Below are positions 55,587 through 64,000 of a stretch of DNA of 64,000 nt, piece after piece. The first letter of the stretch is position 1. Each line of letters begins with the position of its first letter. Origin of the DNA: JAUZOB01 sp963692465 (lineage in GTDB: Bacteria; Bacteroidota; Bacteroidia; Bacteroidales; Prolixibacteraceae); NCBI GenBank assembly GCA_963692465.1, contig OY829943.1:682001-746000 (forward strand), given 5' to 3'. Under the pieces are notes generated by a model that had not been told where the DNA came from, did not search any database, and saw only the letters and a program-made list of their open reading frames with translations. The position numbers were made by a program, and so were the translations under genes.

Positions 55587-55601
55587 GATAAAAGGGAAAA
55601 A

Positions 55602-56696
55602 ATGAAATATTTCCTGATTCTGTCTTTTGTCTTATTTTTCTCTTTTCACTCAACAGCCAGCTATGTTATTCACGGACATATCAGGGATGTTGAATTCTGG
55701 CAATCGAAAGTCTACCTTGCAACCGTTAATTCACCGGAAGATCTTTTTATTACTTCCCCCGACTATATTATAAACTCTGCGGATATAAAACCCGACGGAT
55801 CTTTTACTCTCAGTGGTGACTACTTGCCGGATGATCTGCGGTTTTATCGTTTATCCATAAATTCCGGCCCAAATACCTCAATGAATTTCACTCCTGAAAA
55901 TTCAAAAAACTTCTTACACTTAATCCTAAACAACAATTCAAAGATTAACCTTGAGATCCAAGGAGGCAAACAGACTCTATTTCCGGTTAAAGTTTACGGA
56001 TCAGGAGATAATGCTACGCTCTGCCGGATTCAGCAGGATTTTCTGGAACGGAAAATCCTGCTTATAAAAGAACAATCATCGGTAAAAGTCACATTAATTC
56101 GTTCCAGTCTCGAACGCTATCTTAAACAAGTTGCCGATACCTGTCAGAATTCATTAATCGGACTTTTTGCTATTTATCACATCGACAATAAAGAGGCAAA
56201 CTTTTTAACGGATAATCAGTTTTACGAGAATTTTCAACAGAAAATTCATCAACAATACCCCCAATCGCCCTACACGGGGAAATATGATGAACTCATAAAA
56301 CAATTTATCGGGTTCAGAAATGTGGTCTGTGCACAACCCGATTCGTCAACTCGCTGGAAAGATTATTTAATCTTGTTGGAATCGCTCATTCTTCTTTCTC
56401 TTGCCGTATGGATCTTCCGGTTAAAAAAAGGCATCGTTTCTGGTAATATCTCATCCGGAGAACAATCGGTTGGTGCTGCCGAAGCCCAAACATTCACTTC
56501 CAAAGAAAAACAAATACTGAAGTTGCTCGTCGACGGAAAGACCAACAAAGAAATTGCACAGGAACTTTTTATTGAAATCAGTACGGTTAAGACTCATATT
56601 AACAATATTTACCGAAGATTAAACGTCAGCAACCGGAAAGAAGCGATAAGTGCCTATCACACAATAAAAAAATCGAATCCCGACTTTCCCGGTTAA
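55602..56696 (+). CDS. Membrane-tethered LuxR-type regulator with periplasmic domain
   Basis: The protein has 364 residues from the ATG at 55602 (MKYFLILSFVLFFSFHSTAS), a signal peptide. The exported part (about 20-240: YVIHGHIRDVEFWQSKVYLA, IKPDGSFTLSGDYLPDDLRF) resembles DUF4369, a domain usually found ahead of periplasmic thioredoxin-like proteins. A membrane helix at about 263-281 (DYLILLESLILLSLAVWIF) is followed by a cytoplasmic LuxR helix-turn-helix (TSKEKQILKLLVDGKTNKEI, VKTHINNIYRRLNVSNRKEA). It would sense a periplasmic signal and bind DNA from the membrane. It is 105 bases upstream of dsbD, which may be a target. Confidence 0.8.
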   Translation: MKYFLILSFVLFFSFHSTASYVIHGHIRDVEFWQSKVYLATVNSPEDLFITSPDYIINSADIKPDGSFTLSGDYLPDDLRFYRLSINSGPNTSMNFTPENSKNFLHLILNNNSKINLEIQGGKQTLFPVKVYGSGDNATLCRIQQDFLERKILLIKEQSSVKVTLIRSSLERYLKQVADTCQNSLIGLFAIYHIDNKEANFLTDNQFYENFQQKIHQQYPQSPYTGKYDELIKQFIGFRNVVCAQPDSSTRWKDYLILLESLILLSLAVWIFRLKKGIVSGNISSGEQSVGAAEAQTFTSKEKQILKLLVDGKTNKEIAQELFIEISTVKTHINNIYRRLNVSNRKEAISAYHTIKKSNPDFPG

Positions 56697-56764
56697 AATT
56701 AATTCATCCCGGATCTAGTCCCTTTCTCAACCCCTCTCGTAAACAAAAAGAGAGATGTTTTCCT

Positions 56765-56772
56765 TATTTTTG
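56765..56772 (+). promoter_or_regulatory. -7 box upstream of dsbD
   Basis: TATTTTTG matches TAnnTTTG, 29 bases before the dsbD ATG. No good -33 TTG is visible, which would fit an activated promoter. Confidence 0.5.
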
Positions 56773-56801
56773 AAACTGAAAACAAGGAAAACGACTGTAT
56801 T

Positions 56802-58919
56802 ATGAAAAAAGGACTTTTACTTATTCTGTTTATTGCCTTTTTCTACAACCTGGTCAATGCACAGATTGAAGAACCTGTCAAATGGAAATTTTCCAGTAAA
56901 AAGACCGGGCCACAGGAATATGAATTAACATTTACAGCCAACATCGAAAACGGCTGGCATCTATATTCGACAGACCTCCCCGACGGTGGTCCGATTAAGA
57001 CGTCTTTTTCTTTCGGAAAATCATCTGACTATACCTTCATTGGAGGACTTAAATCCATTGGCAAGATATCGGAGAGTTACGATCCGAATTTTAAGATGAA
57101 ACTTCGTTTTTTTAAAAACAGAGTTTCCTTTATTCGTAAAATACGACTTTCCGCACCCGGGACGATCCATGTAAAGGGTACGATTGATTACATGAGCTGT
57201 AACGATCAGACCTGCACCCCTCCTGCTGATGCAGACTTCAGTTTCAAACTAAAAAATGATTCCCCTTCGGCAGCAACTGCTGCAACAACACCCCCGGAGA
57301 GCAATCTACCGGCAACGAATCGCATGACCAACAGTCTACCCCAGCCCAACAGTCAGACAACCGTCAGCAATTCAAGTCCGGCAAAAACTCTTGTAGTCAG
57401 TCAGTCCAGAATAAATGCCACAACAAACAATGAGGCCCCGTCTTTATGGCGATTCTTCCTTTTAGCTTTTATAGGCGGATTAGCTGCACTGCTTACTCCC
57501 TGTGTTTTTCCAATGATTCCAATGACCGTCTCTTTCTTCATTCACAGTGAGAAAAACAGGATACGGTCAATCATCAATGCAGCCACCTACGGAATTTCAA
57601 TCATTGCTATTTATACAATCATCGGGACTCTTGTTGCCGTTTCATTCGGACCGGATGCAGCAAACTTTTTAAGTACCCACTGGCTACCGAATCTGATTTT
57701 CTTTCTGGTATTCATGATCTTTGCCTTTTCATTCTTCGGGATGTTTGAGATTGTATTACCTGGCTGGATTGTCAATAAAACAGATAAGCAGGCAGACAAG
57801 GGAGGATTAGCCGGTTCCTTTTTTATGGCACTGACCCTGGTACTGGTCTCTTTTTCGTGCACGGGACCGATTGTGGGCTCCATTCTGGTTGAATCGGCCG
57901 GGGGGCATATACTGAAACCTATTATCGGGATGTTCGGTTTCTCGCTTGCATTTGCCCTCCCATTTACCTTATTTGCTCTTTTCCCGTCCATCTTGAAGAA
58001 GCTTCCAAAATCGGGCGGGTGGTTGAATTCGGTTAAAGTTGTTCTGGGTTTTCTGGAGTTAGCTCTCGGATTGAAATTTTTAAGTATTGCCGATCAGACC
58101 TATCACTGGCACATTCTGGATCGCGAGATTTACCTGGCATTTTGGATTGTTATCTTTACACTGATGGGATGCTATCTGCTTGGGAAAATTAAATTTTCAG
58201 GAGACAGCGAAGTAAAACATATTGGTGTTCCCCGCCTTATTCTGGCAATTCTGACTTTCACATTTGTCGTTTATCTGGTCCCCGGAATGTTTGGTGCTCC
58301 GCTTAAAGCTCTTGCAGGATATCTACCTCCACAGACGACACAGGATTTTGACATTCAGAAGATTATAAGAGACGAGATTCAACTCAACGGAGGAGCAGCC
58401 GGAAATGAAAATTCAGGTCCGGCACTGACAGAGAAAGTTAAATATTCCGACTTTCTGCATTTACCTCTGGGACTTCCCGGATTTTTTGATCTCGAACAAG
58501 GATTAGCTTACGCTCAGAAAGTCAATAAACCGGTCTTTATCGATTTCACCGGGCACGGATGTGTGAACTGTCGGGAGATGGAGGCAAGGGTATGGTCCGA
58601 CCCAAGAGTTACCAGAATGCTTCATAACGATTTCGTGGTTATTGCTCTTTATGTCGACGACAAAACAGACTTGCCTCAAAACGAATGGGTCAAATCAACT
58701 TATGACGGAAAAATTAAAAAGACACTTGGAAAGAAAAACGCAGATTTTCAAACCAGTCGGTTCGGAATAAACTCTCAACCTTATTACGTACTGATGGATT
58801 TAAACCAGTCGATGCTCAATCAGCCGAAAACTTATGATCTGAATCCTGATCATTTTGTGGATTTTTTGAAAGACGGGCTTCATGAATTTAAAAACAGACA
58901 CGCTGGAATAAGTCACTAA
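56802..58919 (+). CDS. dsbD: Thiol:disulfide interchange protein DsbD
   Basis: The 705-residue protein carries electrons from cytoplasmic thioredoxin to periplasmic thiol proteins. Order: signal peptide (MKKGLLLILFIAFFYNLVNA), an N-terminal DsbD-alpha-type domain with YMSCNDQTCTPPADADF, a low-complexity Pro/Thr/Asn linker, eight membrane segments with the cysteines in LAALLTPCVFPMIPM and LVSFSCTGPIVGSIL, and a C-terminal thioredoxin domain with GHGCVNCREME (CVNC). All key cysteines are present. Downstream of the tethered LuxR-type regulator. Confidence 0.94.
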   Translation: MKKGLLLILFIAFFYNLVNAQIEEPVKWKFSSKKTGPQEYELTFTANIENGWHLYSTDLPDGGPIKTSFSFGKSSDYTFIGGLKSIGKISESYDPNFKMKLRFFKNRVSFIRKIRLSAPGTIHVKGTIDYMSCNDQTCTPPADADFSFKLKNDSPSAATAATTPPESNLPATNRMTNSLPQPNSQTTVSNSSPAKTLVVSQSRINATTNNEAPSLWRFFLLAFIGGLAALLTPCVFPMIPMTVSFFIHSEKNRIRSIINAATYGISIIAIYTIIGTLVAVSFGPDAANFLSTHWLPNLIFFLVFMIFAFSFFGMFEIVLPGWIVNKTDKQADKGGLAGSFFMALTLVLVSFSCTGPIVGSILVESAGGHILKPIIGMFGFSLAFALPFTLFALFPSILKKLPKSGGWLNSVKVVLGFLELALGLKFLSIADQTYHWHILDREIYLAFWIVIFTLMGCYLLGKIKFSGDSEVKHIGVPRLILAILTFTFVVYLVPGMFGAPLKALAGYLPPQTTQDFDIQKIIRDEIQLNGGAAGNENSGPALTEKVKYSDFLHLPLGLPGFFDLEQGLAYAQKVNKPVFIDFTGHGCVNCREMEARVWSDPRVTRMLHNDFVVIALYVDDKTDLPQNEWVKSTYDGKIKKTLGKKNADFQTSRFGINSQPYYVLMDLNQSMLNQPKTYDLNPDHFVDFLKDGLHEFKNRHAGISH

Positions 58920-58965
58920 AATGACAAAACATTCGTTTCTATAAAAATTTCATTTCAAAAAGAAG

Positions 58966-58973
58966 TAAATTTG
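58966..58973 (+). promoter_or_regulatory. -7 box of the isochorismatase-family gene
   Basis: TAAATTTG matches TAnnTTTG, 52 bases before the ATG at 59026. No -33 TTG at normal spacing. Confidence 0.45.
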
Positions 58974-59025
58974 AACTCGGATCAGGAAAAAACACGAATC
59001 TATAATCCGATAAAAATCAGACGAG

Positions 59026-59661
59026 ATGGAAACAAAAGGAACGATATTCTGGAATGTCGATACCCAGATTGACTTCATGGATCCCGGAGGTAAACTATAC
59101 GTTCCGGGAGCAGAAGCCATTAAACCGAATCTGGCGAGACTGACAAGAACTGCAAAAAGATACAATTTAAAAGTTGTGAACACCGCAGACTATCATTTCA
59201 TCCAGTCTGCTGAGATTTCGTCCACTCCCGATTATGTAAGAACCTTCCCCCCACATTGCATGGCTCTCACAAGCGGAGCTAAATTCATCCCCGAAACGGA
59301 CCCTGAGTTACCGGTACTCTTTTACTGGAATCAACGTTATCCGATCATTAAGGAAATATTCAATCCGGATTATGACCGGAATCTTGTTATTCTGAAAGAT
59401 GATTTTGATGTATTCAAAGGAAATCCGAATACAATAGACCTTGTAACAAAGGTACTCGACCCTGAGCGGATTATTGTTTACGGGGTAACAACCAATGTTT
59501 GTGTTGATAAAGCAGCCAGTGGTTTACAAAAACTCGGATATGAGGTTTTTGTGGTGAATGATGCGATTAAAGAGCTTCCGGGAATCCCTCTTCCTTTCGA
59601 CTCATGGAAAAAGAAGGGAATCAAAATGATCAGCACCGAAGAAGTAATGCACTCTTTCTGA
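59026..59661 (+). CDS. Isochorismatase/nicotinamidase-family cysteine hydrolase
   Basis: The 211-residue cytoplasmic protein contains the family triad in place: Asp in IFWNVDTQIDFMDPGG near residue 13, Lys in VILKDDFDVF, and Cys in VYGVTTNVCVDKAASGL after the cis-peptide. Nicotinamidase (PncA), giving nicotinate from nicotinamide, is one possibility, but the segment between the metal ligands (NTADYHFIQSAEISSTPDYV) lacks the standard DWH motif of PncA. I leave the substrate open. Convergent with map. Confidence 0.8.
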   Translation: METKGTIFWNVDTQIDFMDPGGKLYVPGAEAIKPNLARLTRTAKRYNLKVVNTADYHFIQSAEISSTPDYVRTFPPHCMALTSGAKFIPETDPELPVLFYWNQRYPIIKEIFNPDYDRNLVILKDDFDVFKGNPNTIDLVTKVLDPERIIVYGVTTNVCVDKAASGLQKLGYEVFVVNDAIKELPGIPLPFDSWKKKGIKMISTEEVMHSF

Positions 59662-59696
59662 TTAATTCCGAAAGCTTAGGTCACTTTCGGAATTAA
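59662..59696. terminator. Stem-loop between converging genes
   Basis: A 13-bp perfect stem (TTAATTCCGAAAG at 59662-59674 with CTTTCGGAATTAA at 59684-59696) lies directly after the hydrolase stop and 24 bases from the map stop. No long T run follows on either strand, so it is a weak terminator for both. Confidence 0.5.
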
Positions 59697-59720
59697 AGAA
59701 AGAATATTTCAATTTGTTTT

Positions 59721-60497
59721 TTACGAGATTGGGTATTCGTCCTGCACGTCGGTAAGAACTTCATATCCGGTCGGAGTGACTAAAATTGAATGTTCAAACT
59801 GTGCAGATAGTCGACCATCAATAGTCCGGGCCGTCCAACCGTCAGTACGATCAATTTTACAACGGGGTTTTCCTGCATTAATCATCGGTTCGATGGTAAA
59901 AACCATTCCTTCTTTCATCTTCGGTCCTGAATGTGCACGGGCAACATGATCCACTTGCGGATCGTCATGCATAACCAGTCCGACTCCATGTCCGCAATAT
60001 TCATAAACAACGCTAAATCCCCTGGTCCGGGCATAACGGTTAATGACATAACCGATGTCGCCGATGTGGTTATTAGGGCGGACTTGTTGAATTCCGAGAT
60101 CCATACAATGTTTGGTTGCTTCGATCAAGAGGCGTGCCTCTTCGGAAATTTCACCGACCCAATACATTTTGCTGGTATCACCGAAATAGCCATTCAAAAT
60201 AGTTGTAACATCAATATTTAAAATGTCGCCATTTTTAAGAATTGTCTGCTCTGAAGGGATTCCATGACAAACCACGTCATTGAGTGATATACAGCAAGAC
60301 TTGGGATATCCTTCATAACCAAGAGTTGCCGGGATGCCTCCGCGTTCACGGGTAAATTCTTCTATTTTTTTATCCAAAAAAGCTGTTGATACCCCTTCTT
60401 TAACAAATTGTTCGATATAAATCAGCGATTCTCCGGCCAGCTTTGAACTTTTCCGGATCCCGTCAATTTGTTCAGGAGTCATAATTGATATACTCAT
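59721..60497 (-). CDS. map: Methionine aminopeptidase type I
   Basis: The 258-residue cytoplasmic enzyme removes the N-terminal methionine of nascent proteins. The metal ligands are in DILNIDVTTILNGYFGDTSK (two Asp), YCGHGVGLVMHDDPQV (His), GMVFTIEPMIN (Glu) and SAQFEHSILVT (Glu). The pita-bread fold is complete, without SH3 or zinc-finger N-terminal extension. The 160 bases upstream hold no visible gene. Confidence 0.96.
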   Translation of the reverse strand: MSISIMTPEQIDGIRKSSKLAGESLIYIEQFVKEGVSTAFLDKKIEEFTRERGGIPATLGYEGYPKSCCISLNDVVCHGIPSEQTILKNGDILNIDVTTILNGYFGDTSKMYWVGEISEEARLLIEATKHCMDLGIQQVRPNNHIGDIGYVINRYARTRGFSVVYEYCGHGVGLVMHDDPQVDHVARAHSGPKMKEGMVFTIEPMINAGKPRCKIDRTDGWTARTIDGRLSAQFEHSILVTPTGYEVLTDVQDEYPIS

Positions 60498-60657
60498 TAT
60501 TTATTTTGAATATTTTTAGCAAAATTGATAAAAAGAGTACGGTTTTCAAAATAAAATGAAACCCAATACGTTATCTTCTAATACAATCTTCAGCCCCAAA
60601 TTGTTTATTCGATCCTATCAAGCCGATTCACAAATACTTGGATCAGACATTCACGAT

Positions 60658-61608
60658 TCAGTCTATACGGGTATATTGTTGTAATAATAGCTTGATCTGC
60701 CCGACTTTTTCGTCAAGCGGAAGCATTCCATCAATCCAGTGAATCACAAACCCACGTCGTTCCATTCCCCGAAACCAGGTCATCTGCCGTTTAGCAAATT
60801 GATGAATGGCAATATTCAACTGGTTGAACATCTCTTCATAACTCAATTGATGCAACAGATAAAGGGTTATATATTTATATTCCAGTCCGTAATAGATAAG
60901 ATTCTCCGCAGAAACGCCTCCTTTCATAAGGTTCTCAACTTCTTCAACCATTCCATTTGAAAGACGGTCCTTCAGTCGACGGGTAATCCTTTCACGGCGC
61001 ACATCGCGGTCAACCTGAATGCCGACAATCAATCCGGATATACCGGTAGGGGCACGTTGCATTTCAGGGTGCTTTGAACAATACGCTTCTATTTCGATAG
61101 CTCGTACAGCTCTTTTGGTATTTTCAACATCGGTCACATTGTGAAGTTGCGTTTTGTAGGAACGAAGGACTTCTGCAAGTTGCTCCAGTGTGTATCCCTG
61201 CAGACTTTGCCGAAGTTGCTCGTTAGGTGGAACCTGTATCAATCGGTCTCCTCTCAGAATGGCTTCGAGATACATTCCGCTCCCCCCGCATACTACCGGA
61301 AAGTGCTTCCGTTGCCGGATATTCTGAGACACTTTAAGAAAATCGGTTTGGTATTCAAAGACATTGTATTGACTTCCAGCATCAATAATATCAATCAAAT
61401 GATAAGGGACTGGTTTTTGGTCAATACAATACTCATCCAAATCTTTTCCGGTACCAAGGTCCATGCCCCGATAGACCTGTCTGGAGTCGGCTGAAATAAT
61501 TTCGCCGTCAATATCGGCAGCAAGTTTAGCGGCAATTTCCGTCTTTCCGGTAGCAGTGGGACCGAGAATAGCTACTAAATTACAGGTCGTATTATCAAAT
61601 GTTTCCAT
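60658..61608 (-). CDS. miaA: tRNA dimethylallyltransferase MiaA
   Basis: The protein has 316 residues from the ATG at 61608 (METFDNTTCNLVAILGPTAT). A longer in-frame TTG start at 61692 is rejected because it covers the opposite-strand smpB promoter and adds no known sequence. The P-loop GPTATGKTEIAAKLA, then ISADSRQVYRGMDLGTGKD, and SGMYLEAILRGDRL are typical. It adds the isopentenyl group to A37 of tRNAs. Divergent from smpB. Confidence 0.95.
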   Translation of the reverse strand: METFDNTTCNLVAILGPTATGKTEIAAKLAADIDGEIISADSRQVYRGMDLGTGKDLDEYCIDQKPVPYHLIDIIDAGSQYNVFEYQTDFLKVSQNIRQRKHFPVVCGGSGMYLEAILRGDRLIQVPPNEQLRQSLQGYTLEQLAEVLRSYKTQLHNVTDVENTKRAVRAIEIEAYCSKHPEMQRAPTGISGLIVGIQVDRDVRRERITRRLKDRLSNGMVEEVENLMKGGVSAENLIYYGLEYKYITLYLLHQLSYEEMFNQLNIAIHQFAKRQMTWFRGMERRGFVIHWIDGMLPLDEKVGQIKLLLQQYTRID

Positions 61609-61658
61609 ATTAATTCCGAATGAGGGCACTAAAATAGAAAGGCTTCCCTTAAAATACT

Positions 61659-61666
61659 TATTTTTG
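61659..61666 (+). promoter_or_regulatory. -7 box of smpB
   Basis: TATTTTTG matches TAnnTTTG, 27 bases before the smpB ATG. No clear -33 TTG at normal spacing. Confidence 0.5.
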
Positions 61667-61693
61667 TATAAAATTTGCTCATAGAATAACAAG

Positions 61694-62152
61694 ATGGTTC
61701 AGAAATTTCAGGACATAAGAATAAAAAACAAAAGAGTTACCTTTGAATACGAGCTCTTAGAAAAATATATTGCGGGGATTCAGCTTCTGGGAACAGAGAT
61801 TAAATCGATCAGAATGGGTAGAGCCGGACTCACCGAAGCTTTCTGTAATATCTATAATCATGAGATTTTCATTACGAACATGAATATCGCGGAATATATT
61901 TATGGCACCTGTAACAACCATGAAGCGAAAAGAGAGCGAAAATTATTACTTACCTCAAAAGAAATCTTCAAACTTGAACGGAAAGTCAAAGAAACGGGAT
62001 TGACCATTGTTCCGGTTTGCCTTTTTATTAATAAAAACGGATTGGCCAAAATTGAGATTTCATTAGCCAGAGGAAAAAAGACTTACGACAAACGGGAAGA
62101 TCTGAAAAAGAAAGATGCCCGACGTGAAATGGACCGGGAAATGAAACATTAA
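61694..62152 (+). CDS. smpB: SsrA-binding protein SmpB
   Basis: The 152-residue protein works with tmRNA in rescue of stalled ribosomes. It shows IKNKRVTFEYELLEKYIAGI, LLGTEIKSIRMGRAGLTEAF, and the basic C-terminal tail (GKKTYDKREDLKKKDARREM) that reads the empty mRNA channel. The tmRNA gene itself is not seen in this window. Confidence 0.96.
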   Translation: MVQKFQDIRIKNKRVTFEYELLEKYIAGIQLLGTEIKSIRMGRAGLTEAFCNIYNHEIFITNMNIAEYIYGTCNNHEAKRERKLLLTSKEIFKLERKVKETGLTIVPVCLFINKNGLAKIEISLARGKKTYDKREDLKKKDARREMDREMKH

Positions 62153-62246
62153 CCCGATAAACCCTGATAAACCATTAAGAAAAAGTAATTTAGAACATTT
62201 ATAGTTCCGCCAACACAATAAGTAGCGAATAAAATAAAATGCGACG

Positions 62247-62549
62247 ATGATTAAACACATTGTTCTTTTCAAACTAAAAGAATTCAACTCCACCGAGGAG
62301 AAAAAAGAGGCTTTGACAAAGATCAAAACCGGATTAGAAAGTCTGATCAACAAAATCGACCTGCTTCAGGCAATTAATGTAGAACTGAATCTTGAGATAG
62401 AATCGGCAAACTACGATCTGTGTCTGATTACCCAATTCAAATCGGTCGACGACATGGATGCCTATCAGATTCATCCTGAACATCAAAAAGTATTAAAATT
62501 TATTAAATCCGTAGCCGCACAAAGGGCCTGCGTTGATTTTGAAATCTAA
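62247..62549 (+). CDS. Dabb (stress-responsive A/B barrel) domain protein
   Basis: The 100-residue protein starts MIKHIVLFKLKEF and has the single Dabb domain with YDLCLITQFKSVDDMDAYQI and HPEHQKVLKFIKSVAAQRAC. The fold is a dimeric alpha/beta barrel; the biological role in bacteria is unknown. It lies 20 bases before manA and is likely cotranscribed with it. Confidence 0.85.
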   Translation: MIKHIVLFKLKEFNSTEEKKEALTKIKTGLESLINKIDLLQAINVELNLEIESANYDLCLITQFKSVDDMDAYQIHPEHQKVLKFIKSVAAQRACVDFEI

Positions 62550-62569
62550 TTTTCTAAAAAAGCAGTAAG

Positions 62570-63568
62570 ATGGAAGAAGTTAGAGAAGGTCTCTATCCTA
62601 TGAAATTTCGTCCGATTTTAAAAGATAAAATCTGGGGCGGATCTAAAATGAAAACATTTTTCAATAAAGAATATGCCCCACTGCCAAATGCAGGAGAAAG
62701 TTGGGAACTATCAGGTGTGGAAGGTGATATTTCGATCGTGGCAAACGGATACCTGGCAGGGAATAGCCTTCAGGAACTAGCCGAAGTTTATATGGGTGAT
62801 CTTGTTGGAGATAAAATATTTGATCGTTTCGGAGAAGAATTTCCGCTTCTCATCAAATTTATTGATGCTTGTGACGATCTGTCTATTCAGGTTCACCCGA
62901 ATGACGAACTATCGAAGGAACGCCACAATGCTTACGGAAAAACCGAGATGTGGTATGTTATCGAGGCTGACAAAGGGGGAAAACTCATTTCAGGCTTTAA
63001 TAAAAAGCTGGACAAAGAGACCTATCTGAAACACCTGGAAGACAACACACTGGAAGATATTTTAAATTCGGAAGAAGTAAAAGCCGGAGATGTATTTTTC
63101 ATTCCTGCAGGTCGGGTACATGCAATCGGGAAAGGTCTTCTTCTTGCCGAGATTCAGCAAACCTCGGATATTACTTACCGGATTTACGATTATAACCGGA
63201 AAGATGCCGAAGGAAATACCCGCGAACTGCATACGGAACTGGCTCTCGATGCAATTGACTTTACCTATCACGAAAACTATAAAACAACCTACGAGGCAAC
63301 AAAAAACGAATCATCCGAACTGGTAGACTGTAAATATTTTACAACGAATTTGCTGAAACTGGACAAATCCGTTGAGAAAGATTACCATGATCTGGATTCT
63401 TTTATTATTTATATATCTCTTGAAGGAAGTTATACCATCGAATACAGTAATGGTCGTGAATTGAAAGTAGATAAAGGAGACACGGTGCTTATTCCGGCCA
63501 GTCTGGAATATTTCAGACTGAGTCCAAGAAGCAATGAAGTAAAATTACTTGAAGTTTATATTCAATAA
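62570..63568 (+). CDS. manA: Mannose-6-phosphate isomerase, class I
   Basis: The 332-residue zinc enzyme interconverts mannose 6-phosphate and fructose 6-phosphate. Metal ligands are visible in LSIQVHPNDELSKERHNAYG (His), GKTEMWYVIEAD (Glu) and FFIPAGRVHAIGKGLLLAEI (His). The N-terminal PMKFRPILKDKIWGGSKMKT matches the short bacterial class I form. A hairpin, not a full terminator, follows before engB. Confidence 0.95.
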   Translation: MEEVREGLYPMKFRPILKDKIWGGSKMKTFFNKEYAPLPNAGESWELSGVEGDISIVANGYLAGNSLQELAEVYMGDLVGDKIFDRFGEEFPLLIKFIDACDDLSIQVHPNDELSKERHNAYGKTEMWYVIEADKGGKLISGFNKKLDKETYLKHLEDNTLEDILNSEEVKAGDVFFIPAGRVHAIGKGLLLAEIQQTSDITYRIYDYNRKDAEGNTRELHTELALDAIDFTYHENYKTTYEATKNESSELVDCKYFTTNLLKLDKSVEKDYHDLDSFIIYISLEGSYTIEYSNGRELKVDKGDTVLIPASLEYFRLSPRSNEVKLLEVYIQ

Positions 63569-63573
63569 ATAGC

Positions 63574-63603
63574 AATACCGGCAGTATGATAGCTGCCGGT
63601 ATT
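63574..63603 (+). other. Hairpin between manA and engB
   Basis: AATACCGGCAG (63574-63584) pairs perfectly with CTGCCGGTATT (63593-63603). Only a short T run follows (ATTTAC), so it is more likely a weak terminator or mRNA-stability element than a full stop. Confidence 0.55.
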
Positions 63604-63620
63604 TACAAAACGAAACAACA

Positions 63621-64000
63621 ATGGAAATAAAATCGGCAAGATTTGTAATGAGTAATACCGATATCAACAAATGTCCGAAACCGACGCTTCCGGAGTTTGC
63701 CTTTATCGGCCGATCTAATGTAGGCAAGTCCTCGCTGATCAACATGTTGTGCAATAGAAAAGGATTAGCAAAGACTTCTTCACAACCAGGCAAAACACAG
63801 CTTATCAACCACTTCATCATTGATGACTGTTGGTATTTGGTTGATTTACCGGGATATGGCTTTGCTAAAGTATCAAAGCGTCAACGGGAGGAATGGAAGA
63901 AATTTATTAGCCGGTATATTCTCAAACGGGAGAATTTGATATCTATGTTTGTTCTGATTGATATACGGGTACCACCACAGGCTCTTGATTTGGAATTCAC
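63621..64000 (+). CDS. engB: EngB/YsxC-family GTPase, 5' part only
   Basis: The open frame runs off the right end, with about 126 residues visible. Starting MEIKSARFVMSNTDINKCPK, it has the P-loop FIGRSNVGKSSLIN (G1), the switch region KTSSQPGKTQLIN (G2), and WYLVDLPGYGFAKVSKRQRE (G3), which identify the ribosome-assembly GTPase EngB (YihA/YsxC). It acts in the biogenesis of the large ribosomal subunit. Confidence 0.95.
   Translation, partial: MEIKSARFVMSNTDINKCPKPTLPEFAFIGRSNVGKSSLINMLCNRKGLAKTSSQPGKTQLINHFIIDDCWYLVDLPGYGFAKVSKRQREEWKKFISRYILKRENLISMFVLIDIRVPPQALDLEF

Noticed and set aside
55548..55601. 18-residue extension of the LuxR-type regulator
   Set aside because: It coincides with the terminator stem of rng and precedes a clear signal peptide.
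59026..59661. Firm assignment as nicotinamidase PncA
   Set aside because: The Asp-Lys-Cys triad is present but the standard metal-binding DWH motif is not seen, so only the superfamily is stated.
61609..61692. 28-residue N-terminal extension of MiaA
   Set aside because: It starts with TTG, overlaps the smpB -7 box, and MiaA proteins begin close to the P-loop.

Overview
The window looks like chromosome of a Bacteroidota bacterium, most likely order Bacteroidales. The evidence is two SusC/SusD loci with ECF sigma/FecR pairs, gldD and gldE, the block bamD-rpoZ-coaC/coaB-DUF4835-recN, promoter -7 boxes of the form TAnnTTTG upstream of several genes, almost no Shine-Dalgarno sequences, and moderate-to-low GC. 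I see no rRNA, tRNA, CRISPR array, insertion sequence or phage gene.

Layout. 1-1004: 5' part of a CoA-transferase gene (minus). 1336-7349: purL and a TPR sensor histidine kinase (plus). 12347-7338: minus-strand operon bamD, rpoZ-like, coaC, coaB, DUF4835, recN. In it coaBC, normally one gene, is split by a frame change exactly at a run of ten A. 12495-13742: an alpha-oxoamine synthase (plus). 33349-13912: a large minus-strand glycan-utilisation region. It holds ECF sigma, FecR, SusC, SusD and a surface lipoprotein, then a terminator, then a metallophosphoesterase-PQQ propeller protein, an endonuclease/exonuclease/phosphatase-family protein, a GH3 enzyme with an unusual SusC-like tail domain, a GH89 alpha-N-acetylglucosaminidase and a second GH3 enzyme. 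36588-33649: an AT-rich, partly decayed Rhs toxin remnant (JAB/JAMM-type C-terminal domain) with candidate immunity or orphan secreted proteins. 43786-36784: a second, enzyme-free sigma/FecR/SusC/SusD locus closed by a strong terminator.

From 44 kb on the content is housekeeping: pgl-zwf, a dihydroorotate dehydrogenase-like protein, an FHS-family sugar transporter, the operon mutY/ssb/gldE/gldD/phosphopantetheinyl transferase (minus), HU, a 30-residue ribosomal-type basic protein and RNase G (plus), a membrane-tethered LuxR-type regulator, DsbD, an isochorismatase-family hydrolase, map, miaA, smpB, a Dabb-domain protein, manA, and the start of the EngB GTPase gene cut by the window end.

How the parts work together. 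The two sigma/FecR/SusCD sets are typical trans-envelope systems in which binding of a glycan by the outer-membrane SusCD complex releases the sigma factor. The first is next to enzymes able to remove terminal alpha-GlcNAc and beta-linked sugars and to two predicted phosphoesterases. This suggests, as inference only, a phosphate-containing glycan such as an alpha-GlcNAc-decorated teichoic acid. The most notable observations are the coaBC slippage site, this phosphoesterase/GH89 locus with its two odd domain fusions, the Rhs-JAB remnant between the two loci, and a four-copy 11-bp tandem repeat with an inverted partner upstream of the second sigma gene.
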